A stretch of 64,000 nt of DNA from Sphingomonas sp. UNC305MFCol5.2 (GTDB lineage Bacteria > Pseudomonadota > Alphaproteobacteria > Sphingomonadales > Sphingomonadaceae): the NCBI RefSeq assembly GCF_000712135.1, contig NZ_JOOE01000003.1, positions 620,001-684,000 of the forward strand, in the 5' to 3' direction. Positions 9,001 through 16,956 of the stretch are shown here, piece by piece. The notes under the pieces were generated by a model, which was given only the letters and a program-made list of their open reading frames with translations, was not told where the DNA came from and did no database searches. Each line of letters begins with the position of its first letter. Within the stretch, counting starts at the first letter, position 1. Position numbers and translations under genes: made by a program.

Positions 9001-9147
9001 CGGCGCGGGAGTTTGCGTCGCCTCGACGGTAGCCGGAGTCGGAACCGGAGTCGGAACCGGGGCCGGCGTCGCCTGATCCTGCGCCAGTGCCGCCACCGGC
9101 AGCGCGCCGACCATCAGCGCACCGATCGCGCATCCCCACTTCAACAT
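6082..9147 (-). CDS. TonB-dependent outer-membrane receptor with Gly/Gln-rich insert
   Basis: A 1021-residue outer-membrane receptor. The signal peptide is MLKWGCAIGALMVGALPVAALAQ. A Pro/Ala/Gln linker follows, then a plug-like domain starting at EDIVVTGQLRGAVPGDV with the ILLSGRRSNIAEIRNLPTEA motif. The rest is a beta-barrel with many alternating strands ending in VVRLTFRKQFF; the terminal aromatic is the usual BAM signal. Between barrel strands lies a low-complexity segment of GQ repeats followed by a glycine-rich run, encoded around 6560-6755. I chose ATG 9147 because GGGAG lies about eight bases upstream; an in-frame GTG at 9168 would add seven residues. The substrate cannot be read from the sequence. 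It is transcribed towards motB. Confidence 0.85.
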   Translation of the reverse strand: MLKWGCAIGALMVGALPVAALAQDQATPAPVPTPVPTPATVEATQTPAPQAEPVPAQSGAQQAPAQDDAEAAGEDIVVTGQLRGAVPGDVKPEVQLGPADIRAYGASNVTELMTALSAQLGSGSGRGDEQPVILLSGRRSNIAEIRNLPTEAIERIDILPEEAALQFGYGANQKVVNFVLRRRFMGLTSVLEGAMPTAGGNSWQSGNVNLNKIRRSERLELDIKYSQNSGILESERGVTRAPVTLFDTVGNIAGVPRVDPVTGLISTEIDPALSALAGTMVTVAGAPDSAVGAAPTLAGFAANANRANAADLSPYRTLTGGGGGPGQGPGFSATPQKNLAISATYTPAISDKVNATATVQFTANHTDSLLGLPGATLLLPAGNPFSPFSNDVRLFRYYDNLAPLTRSSDNRAINGNLTLNGTTSPWLASWSWSLQASYNYGETSSVTATGVDAVQAQALLDARDPGFNPFGPIAPSLVSLRSDQLAKSNSSNLNIDFATFGSLFKMPAGDVRATVRVAGRSQDQHSESWIANRFQPGDVARDTGSIRGNITVPLTSRRLAVLDAIGDLSITGNLEVEQLSDFGRLTSTTYGLNWSPIPQIRANISISDDSNAPDPGRLGDPVLVTPNRRVFDFVRNESVDIIAITGGNPLLVADSRHAFNARVSIRPFTETNLNIRASYSNQHYRNSTESFPGATAEIEAAFPDRFVRDRDGRLTSIDYRPVNYASRDTSQLRWGIDFSIPISSPQATRMRERRTAFQAAMAESRRTGQPLPPEFTAQLEQFRRLGQQQSLFGGNQRRQGQGQGQGQGQGQGSGQPQTQGQPDQGRDRGEGQGPGGGGGFRGGQGGGGRGFGGGARGGFGGGGNLIRFTLDHAWVLRDEALIRPGLPVIDRLDGSSGQSVAAHRIDALVAVKRDAWLLQATANWQSGSQRMTGALGSQTQLNFGSLAKIGLLTEFNPGQDIDFLLKSPWLRGSRIQLRVDNLFNARQRVTDENGVVPSAYVPNLVDPLGRVVRLTFRKQFF
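6717..6755 (-). repeat. Hexanucleotide tandem repeat coding for Gly-Gln
   Basis: The plus strand shows CTTGGC units repeated in near-perfect tandem, read on the minus strand as alternating Gly and Gln codons within the TonB-dependent receptor. Because the unit is six bases, copy-number change would lengthen or shorten the protein without a frameshift. Confidence 0.75.
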
Positions 9148-9240
9148 CCTGTTACTCCCAAGACCCACGCTCCCGCATGACGGGGCCGCGTCTCATGGCT
9201 CGCTACAGGCGACTTGTCGCAAAATTGTGCCAGGCTTGGG

Positions 9241-9269
9241 AAAAACTGTGGCGCCGCCGAAGCGGCGCC
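9241..9269 (-). terminator. Intrinsic terminator of tRNA-Leu
   Basis: A perfect 8-bp stem (GGCGCCGC / GCGGCGCC) with a four-base loop lies at 9250-9269. On the minus strand it is followed within four bases by TTTTT (9241-9245). It stands directly downstream of the tRNA gene on the same strand. Confidence 0.85.
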
Positions 9270-9279
9270 CCCTGGTTTC

Positions 9280-9366
9280 TGGTGCGGTCGAGAAGACTCG
9301 AACTTCCACGGCCTTTCGGCCACAACGACCTCAACGTTGCGCGTCTACCAGTTCCGCCACGACCGC
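9280..9366 (-). tRNA. tRNA-Leu (anticodon GAG)
   Basis: Read on the minus strand, the acceptor stem GCGGTCG pairs with CGACCGC, followed by the discriminator A and an encoded CCA (9280-9282). The D-arm has GGCGGAACTGGTAGACGC. The anticodon stem CAACG/CGTTG encloses the loop TTGAGGT, giving anticodon GAG (reads CUC and CUU leucine codons). A long variable arm (GTGGCCGAAAGGCCGT) identifies a class II tRNA, and the T-arm contains GTTCGAGTC. All stems close, so the gene looks functional. Confidence 0.97.
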
Positions 9367-9509
9367 ACGTGAAACTCGCCGGGAGGTCCCCGGCGTCTGG
9401 TAAGGCGCGGCCCCTAGCAAAGCGTTTGGGGGCATGCAAGCCACCTGCGCCCGCTTTCGCGTAATCCGTTTCCGCTTTGCTGAAACCACAGTAGACGCAG
9501 CGGCCCGCC

Positions 9510-10868
9510 ATGCTGCTCTCCCCCGCCCTCACCGCCGAGATGCGCCGCATCCTCGCCCTTGCGTGGCCAGTGGTGCTGACCAGTCTCAACTGGACGATCC
9601 TGCACGTCACCGACGTGGCGGTGGTCGGGCTGGTGAGCACCAGCGAGGCGGCGGCGCTGGGGGCGAGCCGATCGCTCACCTTTCCGGGCATCGTCGTGGG
9701 GCTCGGCTGGCTGACCGGCATCCTCGTTTATGTCTCGCGCGCCGACGGCGCCGGGGATCTGCGCGAGACCGGACGCGTGTTCCATCAGGGCATGCTGCTC
9801 GCATTGATGCTGGGGCTGGCGAGCGGGCTGGCGCTGTTCCTGTGGCCCGAGCCGATGCTGCTCGGACTCGGCGTCGCGCCCGGCATCGCCCCTGCTGCCG
9901 CCGATGTCGTGCAGGTGATGGCGATCGCCTATCCCTTCCAGCTGATCATCGTCGCGGCGAGCTTCTTCCTCGAAGGCGTGAGCAGGCCGCGGCGCGTGAC
10001 GGTGGTCAACCTGTCGATCCTGCCGCTCAATGCGCTGCTCGCCTGGGTGCTCGCCACCGGCCAGTTTGGATTCCCGGTGACGGGCGCAGTCGGCGCGGCG
10101 CTGGCGACTGCGATCGCATCCGCGCTCGGTGCAGTCGGCATGGTGGTCGCCGCCTGGACACTGCCGCGCGCGGGATCGCGCGGCGTGCACGATCTGGGCG
10201 CGCTGGGGAGCCGCGCTTCCTGGGCCGGCGCACTGCGGCTCGCGCGCTTCGGACTGGTGCCGGCGATCGCCTCGGGGCTCGAGCTGATCGGCTTCGCGAT
10301 CCTGATCGCGCTGTCGACCCAATTGGGCAAGACGACCGCACACGCCTTCCAGATCGTCTTCTCGATCCACAACGTCACCTTCGCGGTGGCGCTCGGGCTG
10401 GGTTCGGCAGCCGGCGTGCGCGTGGGCAATGCCGTTGGCGAGGGCGTGCCCCACGACGCCGCACGACGCACGGCAATCGCGGCTTTGCTCGCGGCGCTGG
10501 CGACGGGCGCATTGTCGCTGTTGCTGATCATATTGGCGCTGCAGGTGGTCGCGGTCTTCCCGGCGACCGGCGGCGTCCACGCGCTCGCCGCGGCGATGCT
10601 CGTCTTATGGGCGCCGTTCATTCTGTTCGACGGCGTGCAGGTCGTGTTCGTCTATGCGCTGCGCTCGCTCGGCGATCAGGTGGCGGCGGGGGTCAACGGC
10701 ATCATCGCCTTCTTCGTCATCACCGGCGGCCTGGGCGTGCTGCTGGTGCAGGGTGGCTTTGGCCCGAACGGTCTCGTCCTCGCCTCCGGACTGGGAATGG
10801 TCGCGGCCGCGCTGCTGCACGGCCTACGGCTCGGCTGGGTCAGCCGCCGATTTCGTTCGCGAAGCTGA
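9510..10868 (+). CDS. MATE family multidrug/metabolite exporter
   Basis: A 452-residue inner-membrane protein with about twelve hydrophobic segments. The MATE pattern is visible in both halves: [27 protein letters not shown] near the N-terminus, and the second-half counterpart [30 protein letters not shown] proteins export cationic drugs or metabolites in exchange for Na+ or H+. The substrate is unknown. The 3' end overlaps the convergent zinc-ribbon gene by 29 bases. The start ATG 9510 fits the family N-terminus, where a short amphipathic stretch precedes the first helix. Confidence 0.85.
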   Translation: MLLSPALTAEMRRILALAWPVVLTSLNWTILHVTDVAVVGLVSTSEAAALGASRSLTFPGIVVGLGWLTGILVYVSRADGAGDLRETGRVFHQGMLLALMLGLASGLALFLWPEPMLLGLGVAPGIAPAAADVVQVMAIAYPFQLIIVAASFFLEGVSRPRRVTVVNLSILPLNALLAWVLATGQFGFPVTGAVGAALATAIASALGAVGMVVAAWTLPRAGSRGVHDLGALGSRASWAGALRLARFGLVPAIASGLELIGFAILIALSTQLGKTTAHAFQIVFSIHNVTFAVALGLGSAAGVRVGNAVGEGVPHDAARRTAIAALLAALATGALSLLLIILALQVVAVFPATGGVHALAAAMLVLWAPFILFDGVQVVFVYALRSLGDQVAAGVNGIIAFFVITGGLGVLLVQGGFGPNGLVLASGLGMVAAALLHGLRLGWVSRRFRSRS

Positions 10869-11706
10869 GCTTGACCGTCTTGGCGTTGCGCGGAACGTCG
10901 AGCTTGGCGCCGGTAAAGTCGAGCGCCGCCTTGGGACCGAGTGCACGGTTCTCGGGGGTGATCCGCCAGCTATAGACGATGTCGTCGGCGCCATCGAGCA
11001 GCTCGACGCGGATATCGGGGATGCGCTGCCCGGTTCCCGTGGGGTTGTTCACCTTGCCCGAAACGACGAACGCCTCGCTGCCATTGGGCATCGGGCGAAG
11101 CTCGACGCTCTTGTCGGTGAAGAGCAACGGCGTCTCGACTTCGCGGCCGATGCCGAGGCCCAATTGCGCCGCGATGCCCGGCGCTCCCGAATAGAGGATG
11201 GCGCCGGTGCCGAGCAGCATCGACAAGCCGGCGATCACTGCGGCGGCGGTCCAGCGTTTGGCCGGATTGCGGCGCGGCTTGAAGCGCGGCGGCGGCGCGA
11301 AGGGGTCATATTCGGGAGCCGCGACGACCGGATCCTCATAGACGCGCGGTGACGACGGCGGTGACGATGGCGGTGTCGGCCGGGCGGGTGCCGGCGACGG
11401 CGCGCGCGCTGCGGGACGCGCCGCGACAGCCACCGGCGCTTCCGCCTCGGCCATTTGCACGCGCGGGGGCGCCACCTTCACGCTGAACGTCTGGGGCGCG
11501 GATCCCGATTGCCCGGCGGGCGCAACAACCGGCGCGGGCGCGCTATGACTTTCCGCCGGCACCGGGCGGGTCGTGCGATCGAGGATGGCGGGCGCCTGGA
11601 ACCAGCTATGCTTGCAGCTCGCGCACCGCACCGTTCGGCCCTCGGCGCCGATCGCGCTGTCGGGAACGAGGTACCGTGTCCGACACTGGCTGCATTCGAG
11701 GATCAT
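10840..11706 (-). CDS. Zinc-ribbon (MJ0042-type) protein with DUF3426-like C-terminus
   Basis: The first 38 residues form an MJ0042-type zinc ribbon: CSQC at the N-terminus and CASC about 22 residues later, then HSWFQAP. A long Pro/Ala-rich linker follows. A membrane helix ([21 protein letters not shown]) comes next, and the C-terminal domain [29 protein letters not shown] is typical of DUF3426. The likely topology is a cytoplasmic zinc ribbon joined to a periplasmic domain. The function is unknown. It is divergent from ftsE, with a 173-base intergenic region that should hold promoters for both directions. Confidence 0.8.
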   Translation of the reverse strand: MILECSQCRTRYLVPDSAIGAEGRTVRCASCKHSWFQAPAILDRTTRPVPAESHSAPAPVVAPAGQSGSAPQTFSVKVAPPRVQMAEAEAPVAVAARPAARAPSPAPARPTPPSSPPSSPRVYEDPVVAAPEYDPFAPPPRFKPRRNPAKRWTAAAVIAGLSMLLGTGAILYSGAPGIAAQLGLGIGREVETPLLFTDKSVELRPMPNGSEAFVVSGKVNNPTGTGQRIPDIRVELLDGADDIVYSWRITPENRALGPKAALDFTGAKLDVPRNAKTVKLSFANEIGG

Positions 11707-11879
11707 CTAAACGTCTCACCCGCCGGCTGCCCACTGGCCGGTTATGGTGATTCTAGCTGTAACGAATCGGCCCCACAAGAGTCTCGGTTGCGCGCGCCGT
11801 GCCACCATCGCTTGAGCCCGCGGGCGGGCTGTGCGATGCCGTCCGCCACTGGAAAGCAAGGAGCGGCCGGCGCCGGCGA

Positions 11880-12581
11880 ATGGCCAATATCGTCCAATTC
11901 GAGAATGTCGGCTTGCGCTATGGCACGGGAACCGAGACGCTCTCGGACGTCAGCTTCACGCTCAAGAGCGGATCCTTCTATTTCCTGACCGGCCCGTCCG
12001 GCGCGGGCAAGACCTCGCTGCTCAAATTGCTCTACCTCGCGCAGCGCCCGACGCGCGGCGTGATCCGGCTGTTCGGCGAGGATGCCGGGGGGTTGCCGCG
12101 CCAGAGGCTTCCCGGCTTCCGCCGGCGGATCGGCGTGGTGTTCCAGGACTTCCGGCTGGTCCCGCACCTCTCGGCCTATGACAATATCGCGCTGCCGCTC
12201 CGTGTGGCGGGGGTGCAGGAGAACGATGTCGAGGCGCCGGTGCGCGAGATGCTCGCCTGGGTCGGCCTCACCGATCGCGGCCGGGCCAAGCCGCCGACGC
12301 TTTCGGGCGGCGAGCAGCAACGCATCGCGATCGCCCGCGCAGTGATAGCGCGCCCCGAGTTGCTCGTCGCCGACGAGCCGACCGGCAACGTCGATCCCGA
12401 AATGGCCGAGCGGCTGCTCTATCTGTTCGAATCGCTGAACCGGCTCGGCACCACCGTCGTCGTCGCGACGCACGACTTCCACTTGCTCCACCGCATCCCC
12501 AACGCGCAGATGATGCGGATCGAGCATGGCAAATTGAGCGACCCCACCGGCGTGCTGCGCAATCCGCCGGGTGCGGCATGA
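11880..12581 (+). CDS. ftsE: Cell division ATP-binding protein FtsE
   Basis: FtsE is the ATPase of the FtsEX complex, which couples septal-ring assembly to activation of peptidoglycan hydrolases. The 233-residue protein has Walker [10 protein letters not shown], the Q-loop region [22 protein letters not shown], the ABC signature [14 protein letters not shown] and Walker [13 protein letters not shown]. The start ATG 11880 gives [15 protein letters not shown], which matches the family; a longer upstream frame is not needed. The stop overlaps the ftsX start by four bases. Length and motifs are normal. Confidence 0.95.
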   Translation: MANIVQFENVGLRYGTGTETLSDVSFTLKSGSFYFLTGPSGAGKTSLLKLLYLAQRPTRGVIRLFGEDAGGLPRQRLPGFRRRIGVVFQDFRLVPHLSAYDNIALPLRVAGVQENDVEAPVREMLAWVGLTDRGRAKPPTLSGGEQQRIAIARAVIARPELLVADEPTGNVDPEMAERLLYLFESLNRLGTTVVVATHDFHLLHRIPNAQMMRIEHGKLSDPTGVLRNPPGAA

Positions 12582-13462
12582 TCCTCAGCCTCAATCCCAA
12601 TGCCCCCGACCGGCGACTACTCGACGAGGGCCGGCGCACGCGGGCGATGACGTGGATCATGGCGATCATGCTGTTCCTGACCGTGCTCGCGGGGGCGCTG
12701 GGGCTCGGCATGTTCGCGGCGACCGGCCAGCTCGACCGCGAGCTTTCGGGTCGCCTGACGGTGCAGATCGTCGAGCCGGTCGCGAGCCTGCGCGACGCCC
12801 AGGCGGCGGCGATGGTCCGCGAACTCGGCAGGCTGCCGGCGGTCGCGCGCGTCCGCGAAGTCGATCGCGCGCATCTCGCCGAACTGCTGCGGCCCTGGCT
12901 CGGCGATGCCGGGCTCGATCCCGATCTGCCGATGCCGGCGATGATCGATGTCGAGGTGCGCGGCAGCGACGTTGCGGCGGTGGAGCAGGCGGCGCGCCGG
13001 ATCGCGCCGGGCGTGCGGCTCGATCGGCACGCACAATGGCTGTCCCCGGTGCGCAGCTTCATGTCGACGATGAGCTGGCTGGCTGTGAGCCTGATGCTGC
13101 TGATCGCGGGCGCGACCGCCGCGGTGGTGCTGCTCGCGGCGCGCGCCGGACTGGACACGCACCGCGACACGATCGAAGTGCTCCACATGCTGGGTTCCAC
13201 CGACGTCCAGATCGCCCGCCTGTTCCAGCGGCGCATCGCCTTCGATACGCTGCTGGGCGGGCTCGCCGGCACCGTGGCGGCTCTGGTGCTCGTCTGGTTC
13301 CTGCAGGGACGGCTGAGCGCGGTCGGATCCGAGATGCTCGGCGGCGTGGCGCTGCAACGGCACGACTGGTTCCTGTTGCTGCTCCTGCCGCTGAGCTTCG
13401 CCTTGCTCGCCACCATCGCGGCACGGATCGCGGTGCTGCGCAATCTGGGCAGGCGCCTGTGA
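12578..13462 (+). CDS. ftsX: Cell division permease-like protein FtsX
   Basis: FtsX is the membrane partner of FtsE. A first membrane helix (MTWIMAIMLFLTVLAGALGLGMFAA) is followed by a periplasmic domain of about 130 residues that contacts hydrolase activators. Three more helices carry the FtsX-family motif MLGSTDVQIARLFQRRIAFDTLLGG. The 294-residue length is normal. The gene overlaps ftsE at its start and the next gene (GTG 13459) at its end, so three genes are chained by four-base overlaps. Confidence 0.93.
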   Translation: MILSLNPNAPDRRLLDEGRRTRAMTWIMAIMLFLTVLAGALGLGMFAATGQLDRELSGRLTVQIVEPVASLRDAQAAAMVRELGRLPAVARVREVDRAHLAELLRPWLGDAGLDPDLPMPAMIDVEVRGSDVAAVEQAARRIAPGVRLDRHAQWLSPVRSFMSTMSWLAVSLMLLIAGATAAVVLLAARAGLDTHRDTIEVLHMLGSTDVQIARLFQRRIAFDTLLGGLAGTVAALVLVWFLQGRLSAVGSEMLGGVALQRHDWFLLLLLPLSFALLATIAARIAVLRNLGRRL

Positions 13463-14001
13463 TCTGGCGGATCGCCTTGTTGCTGCTGGTCGCCTGGGCG
13501 CTCGGCTTCGCCTTCTTCCTGATGTCGCTCGGCAAGCCGCTCGACAATCGCAAGACCGACGCGATCGTCGTGCTGACGGGCGGTTCGGGGCGGATCGATC
13601 GCGGGTTGGCGGTGCTCGGCAAAGGCGACGCCAAAAGGATGCTGGTGAGCGGAGTCGATCCCGACGTTCGCCCCGTCGAGCTCGCGGTGCAGTTCAAGAT
13701 CGACCGCCGGCTGATGGCATGCTGCATCGATCTCGGCTGGCAGGCGGTCGACACGCGCTCGAATGCGGACGAGACTGCGAAATGGGTGCAGCGCCACGGC
13801 TATAAATCGGTGCGGCTGGTGACCACCGACTGGCACATGCCGCGCGCGCGCATGGAGCTGGCCAACGCGATCGGCGGCGATGTCGAAGTGATCGGCGACG
13901 GCGTTCGCAGCGGCGCCAACAGCCCCGGCTGGGGCGTGCTGCTACGCGAATATCACAAATATCTGGTGCGCCGGATCGCGCTGTGGACCCATGCGGGCTG
14001 A
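13459..14001 (+). CDS. YdcF-like DUF218 domain protein
   Basis: A 180-residue protein starting at GTG 13459, which overlaps the ftsX stop. One N-terminal membrane helix (IALLLLVAWALGFAFFLM) is followed by a DUF218 domain: DAIVVLTGGSGRIDRGLAVL, the SNADETAKWVQRHGYKSVRLVTTDWHMPRARME block, and a C-terminal EYHKYLVRR. DUF218 proteins of the ElyC/SanA/YdcF type are linked to envelope metabolism, but their reaction is not established. The position between ftsEX and plsC agrees with an envelope role. Confidence 0.82.
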   Translation: MIWRIALLLLVAWALGFAFFLMSLGKPLDNRKTDAIVVLTGGSGRIDRGLAVLGKGDAKRMLVSGVDPDVRPVELAVQFKIDRRLMACCIDLGWQAVDTRSNADETAKWVQRHGYKSVRLVTTDWHMPRARMELANAIGGDVEVIGDGVRSGANSPGWGVLLREYHKYLVRRIALWTHAG

Positions 14002-14696
14002 TGGACCGGCTTCGTACCCTGTCGTTCGCAGTCGCCTTTTTCGGGCTTTCGGTGCCGATCGTGCTGCTCGCGCCGGTGATGGCCTTGTTCGGGCAGCGCG
14101 CATTCCGCCGCTGGGTGCTGTTCTGGACGCAATATCACGCATGGTGCGCGCGGAATCTGGCGGGGATCCGCGTTCGTGTGGAGGGCGCGCCGCTGGCCAC
14201 GCCCGCGCTCTACGCATCGAAGCACCAATCCTTTTTCGAGACCTTCGAATTGGTCCGGATGCTCGACGCGCCCGCGGTGGTGATGCGGCAGGAGTTCGCG
14301 CGCATCCCGGTCTGGGGTTGGGCGGCGCGGCGCTACGGCGTGATCATCATCGACCGCAGCGGCGCGGCCTCGGCGCTGCGCCAGATGATGCGCGAGGCCA
14401 AGGCGGCGGGCGCCGCGGGCCGATCGGTGATCCTCTTTCCCGAAGGCACGCGCTCGGCAATGGGCGAGACGCCGCCGATGCAGGCCGGGCTCGCTGGGCT
14501 GTATCGCGCGGTCGGCCTGCCGGTGGTGCCGGTCGCGCTCGATACCGCGCGCGTGTGGCCCAAGCACGGGCCGATGCGGCCCGGCATAGTGACCTTCCGG
14601 TTCGGAGCCGCAATTCCGCCGGGGTTGAAGCGCGACGAGATCGAGTCGCGCGTATATGCGGAGATCAATGCGCTGAACCGCCAGGCGGCATTGTAG
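14001..14696 (+). CDS. plsC: 1-acyl-sn-glycerol-3-phosphate acyltransferase (PlsC family)
   Basis: Expected to transfer an acyl chain to the sn-2 position of lysophosphatidic acid, giving phosphatidic acid at the inner membrane. An N-terminal hydrophobic helix (LSFAVAFFGLSVPIVLLAPVMALF) precedes the acyltransferase motifs. Block I reads KHQSFFETFE, so the catalytic motif is H-x4-E rather than the common H-x4-D. Block III is VILFPEGTRS, and block IV is VVPVALDT. The start ATG 14001 shares one base with the previous stop. The stop codon TAG (14694-14696) lies inside the dispersed repeat starting at 14691. Confidence 0.87.
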   Translation: MDRLRTLSFAVAFFGLSVPIVLLAPVMALFGQRAFRRWVLFWTQYHAWCARNLAGIRVRVEGAPLATPALYASKHQSFFETFELVRMLDAPAVVMRQEFARIPVWGWAARRYGVIIIDRSGAASALRQMMREAKAAGAAGRSVILFPEGTRSAMGETPPMQAGLAGLYRAVGLPVVPVALDTARVWPKHGPMRPGIVTFRFGAAIPPGLKRDEIESRVYAEINALNRQAAL

Positions 14697-14862
14697 GATT
14701 GCCGTCGCTTAACTTCGCACTTTTCCCGCGAATCGTGAACAAAAATTTCCGAAACGTGAAATGATATTACGCAAGGAAAGCGGGCTATTCGACGATATCA
14801 AAGAGCGAAGGTCCGCGGGAAATGCGGAAACGCGCCAGTGCAGCAGGTGAAATCCTACTTTG
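14691..14862 (+). repeat. Unrecognised dispersed element, copy A
   Basis: About 172 bp with 8-bp inverted ends: GTAGGATT at 14693-14700 and AATCCTAC at 14851-14858. It shares four ordered blocks with the element at 43146-43294. These are a 40-base 5' block (25 bases of it identical without a break), ATATTACGCAA (14764-14774), TCAAAGAGCG (14798-14807), and the 3' end. The sequences between blocks differ in length and composition. It fills the convergent gap between plsC and tyrA and provides the plsC stop codon. Structured RNA and a small mobile or MITE-like element are both possible. Confidence 0.8.
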
Positions 14863-14884
14863 CAACCGTCGGCAGGTGACAGCC

Positions 14885-15793
14885 TCAATCGTGCGAGCGA
14901 CCGAAGTCCGGGCGGGCGTCGTCCTGGCCCTGGTCGATGATCGAGCGGCGGACGGCGCGGGTGCGGCTGAACAATTCGAACAGTTCGTCGCCCTTGCCCC
15001 AGCGGATCGCGCGCTGGAGCGCGGTCAGGTCCTCCGAGAAGCGCTGGAGCATGTCGAGCACCGCCTCGCGATTGGCAAGGAACACGTCGCGCCACATCGT
15101 CGGGTCGGAAGCGGCGATACGGGTGAAGTCGCGAAAGCCGCCGGCCGAATATTTGATCACTTCGGACGCCGTGACTTCCTCGAGGTCCGAAGCGGTGCCG
15201 ACGATCGTATAGGCGATCAGATGCGGCAAATGGCTGGTGACCGCGAGCACGCGATCGTGATGCGCGGGCTCCATCGTCTCGACTTCGGCGCCCAGTCGGC
15301 GCCAGAACTCGAGCACGCGCTCGGTGGCGAGGGCGTCGGTGCCCTCGGGCGGCGTGACGATGCACCAGCGGTGGTGGAACAGCGACGCGAAGCCCGCCTC
15401 GGGGCCGCTATTCTCGGTGCCCGCCACCGGGTGTGCGGGGACGAAGGTCGCTTGCGGAAGCGAAGTGCGGACCGCCTCGATCACGCTTTCCTTGCACGAT
15501 CCGACGTCGCTCAGGATCGCATCGGCGGGGAGATCGGCGGCGATCTCCGCCGCGACCGCGCCCATCGCGCCGACGGGAACGCAAAGGATCACCAGATCGG
15601 CGTCGATCACCGAAGTGCCCGCGGTATCGGCCACGTCGTCGCACAGATCGATCCGCACCGCCGTCTCGCGCACCGCCGGGTCCATGTCGTAGCCGGTGAC
15701 GCGGACGCTGGGCATGTGCTGGCGCACCGCGCGCGCGATCGACGAGCCGATCAGGCCCAGCCCGATGACGGTGACGCGGGCGAAGGGCAGCAT
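14885..15793 (-). CDS. Prephenate/arogenate dehydrogenase (TyrA family)
   Basis: Oxidative decarboxylation of prephenate or arogenate on the way to tyrosine. The 302-residue protein begins with an NAD(P)-binding Rossmann motif, VTVIGLGLIGSSIARA. Family blocks include LSDVGSCKESV, the FVPAHPVAGTENSGPEAG loop with the substrate-binding histidine, and the C-terminal helical domain starting at SHLPHLIAYTIVG. No chorismate mutase or ACT domain is fused. The start overlaps the hisC stop in an ATGA, so the two genes form an operon for aromatic amino acid synthesis. Whether prephenate or arogenate is preferred cannot be read; sphingomonad enzymes of this type often accept both. Confidence 0.9.
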   Translation of the reverse strand: MLPFARVTVIGLGLIGSSIARAVRQHMPSVRVTGYDMDPAVRETAVRIDLCDDVADTAGTSVIDADLVILCVPVGAMGAVAAEIAADLPADAILSDVGSCKESVIEAVRTSLPQATFVPAHPVAGTENSGPEAGFASLFHHRWCIVTPPEGTDALATERVLEFWRRLGAEVETMEPAHHDRVLAVTSHLPHLIAYTIVGTASDLEEVTASEVIKYSAGGFRDFTRIAASDPTMWRDVFLANREAVLDMLQRFSEDLTALQRAIRWGKGDELFELFSRTRAVRRSIIDQGQDDARPDFGRSHD

Positions 15794-16887
15794 CAGGCGC
15801 CCGCCAGCGCGCGAAGCGCCGCGATCACGCCGCGCGTCTCGTCCTCGGTCCCGATCGTGATGCGCAGGCCGTGCGGAAGCCCCTGCCCCGGCAGCCAGCG
15901 AACGATATAGCCCGCGTCCATCAGCCCCTTATACGCCGTCTCGGCGCTGAGCTGGCCTTCGAACAGCACCAATACGAAATTGGCCTGGCTCGGCACCGCG
16001 CGCAGCCCGGCATTGCCGAGCTTGGCAATTTCGTCGGCGAACCAGCGACGCCATTCGGCATTGTGCGCCTTGGTGTGCGCGACGAAGGCCTCGTCGCCCA
16101 GCGCCGCGACTGCCGCCGCAGTGCCTGCGATGGTGATCGAGAAGGGCAGGCGAATGCGATGCATCGCCTCGATGATCGGCGCCGAGGCATAGCCCCAGCC
16201 GATCCGCTCGGCGGCGAGGCCGTACATCTTCGAGAAGGTGCGCGTCACCAGTACGTTGGGCGCGGTGCGCGCCAGCTCCATGCCGCCGTCGTCATCGTCG
16301 CCTTCGATATATTCGGCATAGGCGTGATCGAGCACGAGCAGCACGGTGCTCGGCAGCCCGGCGTGGAGGCGCAGGATCTCGGCGCGCGGTGCATAGGTGC
16401 CGGTGGGGTTGTTGGGGTTGGCGATGAAGACGATCTTCGTGCGCTCGGTCACCGAGGCGAGGATCGCGTCGACATCGGTCGCATAGTCCTTGTCGGGCGC
16501 GACCACCGGGATCGCGCCGACGCGGCGAGTGGCGATCGGGTATACGGTGAAGCCGTAATGGACGTAGATGATCTCGTCGCCCGGCCCGGCGAACGCGCCG
16601 GCGGCGAGGTGGAGCACTTCGTCCGAGCCGTTGCCGTAGATGATCCGCGCCGGATCGAGGCCGTATTTCGCCGCGATCGTCTCGCGCAGCTGCACGGCGC
16701 TGGCATCGGGATAGCGCTCGAGGCTGGTCGCTGCGGTGAGGAAGGCGTCGCGCGCCTTTTGCGAGGTGCCGAGCGGATTCTCGTTCGACGAGAGCTTGGT
16801 CACCTTGCGGCCGTCATCGGTGGTGGAGCGCCCCGGTACATAGGGGGCGATTTCCATGATCCAGGGCTTGGGAACGGGTGCGGTCAT
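15793..16887 (-). CDS. hisC: Histidinol-phosphate/aromatic aminotransferase (HisC family)
   Basis: A 364-residue class I/II PLP aminotransferase. The start at 16887 gives [21 protein letters not shown]; longer upstream frames run into the divergent gene's leader. The family core is visible: [42 protein letters not shown], the [15 protein letters not shown] block, and the PLP lysine in [20 protein letters not shown]. The tight coupling to tyrA suggests a role with prephenate or phenylpyruvates as well as, or instead of, histidinol phosphate. It is divergent from the amine oxidase gene. Confidence 0.88.
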   Translation of the reverse strand: MTAPVPKPWIMEIAPYVPGRSTTDDGRKVTKLSSNENPLGTSQKARDAFLTAATSLERYPDASAVQLRETIAAKYGLDPARIIYGNGSDEVLHLAAGAFAGPGDEIIYVHYGFTVYPIATRRVGAIPVVAPDKDYATDVDAILASVTERTKIVFIANPNNPTGTYAPRAEILRLHAGLPSTVLLVLDHAYAEYIEGDDDDGGMELARTAPNVLVTRTFSKMYGLAAERIGWGYASAPIIEAMHRIRLPFSITIAGTAAAVAALGDEAFVAHTKAHNAEWRRWFADEIAKLGNAGLRAVPSQANFVLVLFEGQLSAETAYKGLMDAGYIVRWLPGQGLPHGLRITIGTEDETRGVIAALRALAGA

Positions 16888-16956
16888 GGCCGCGCGGCTT
16901 GGCGGAATGGCTTGCGGATGGCAAGCTCGGTATGGGCGAGCATATGGGAGGGGGCG

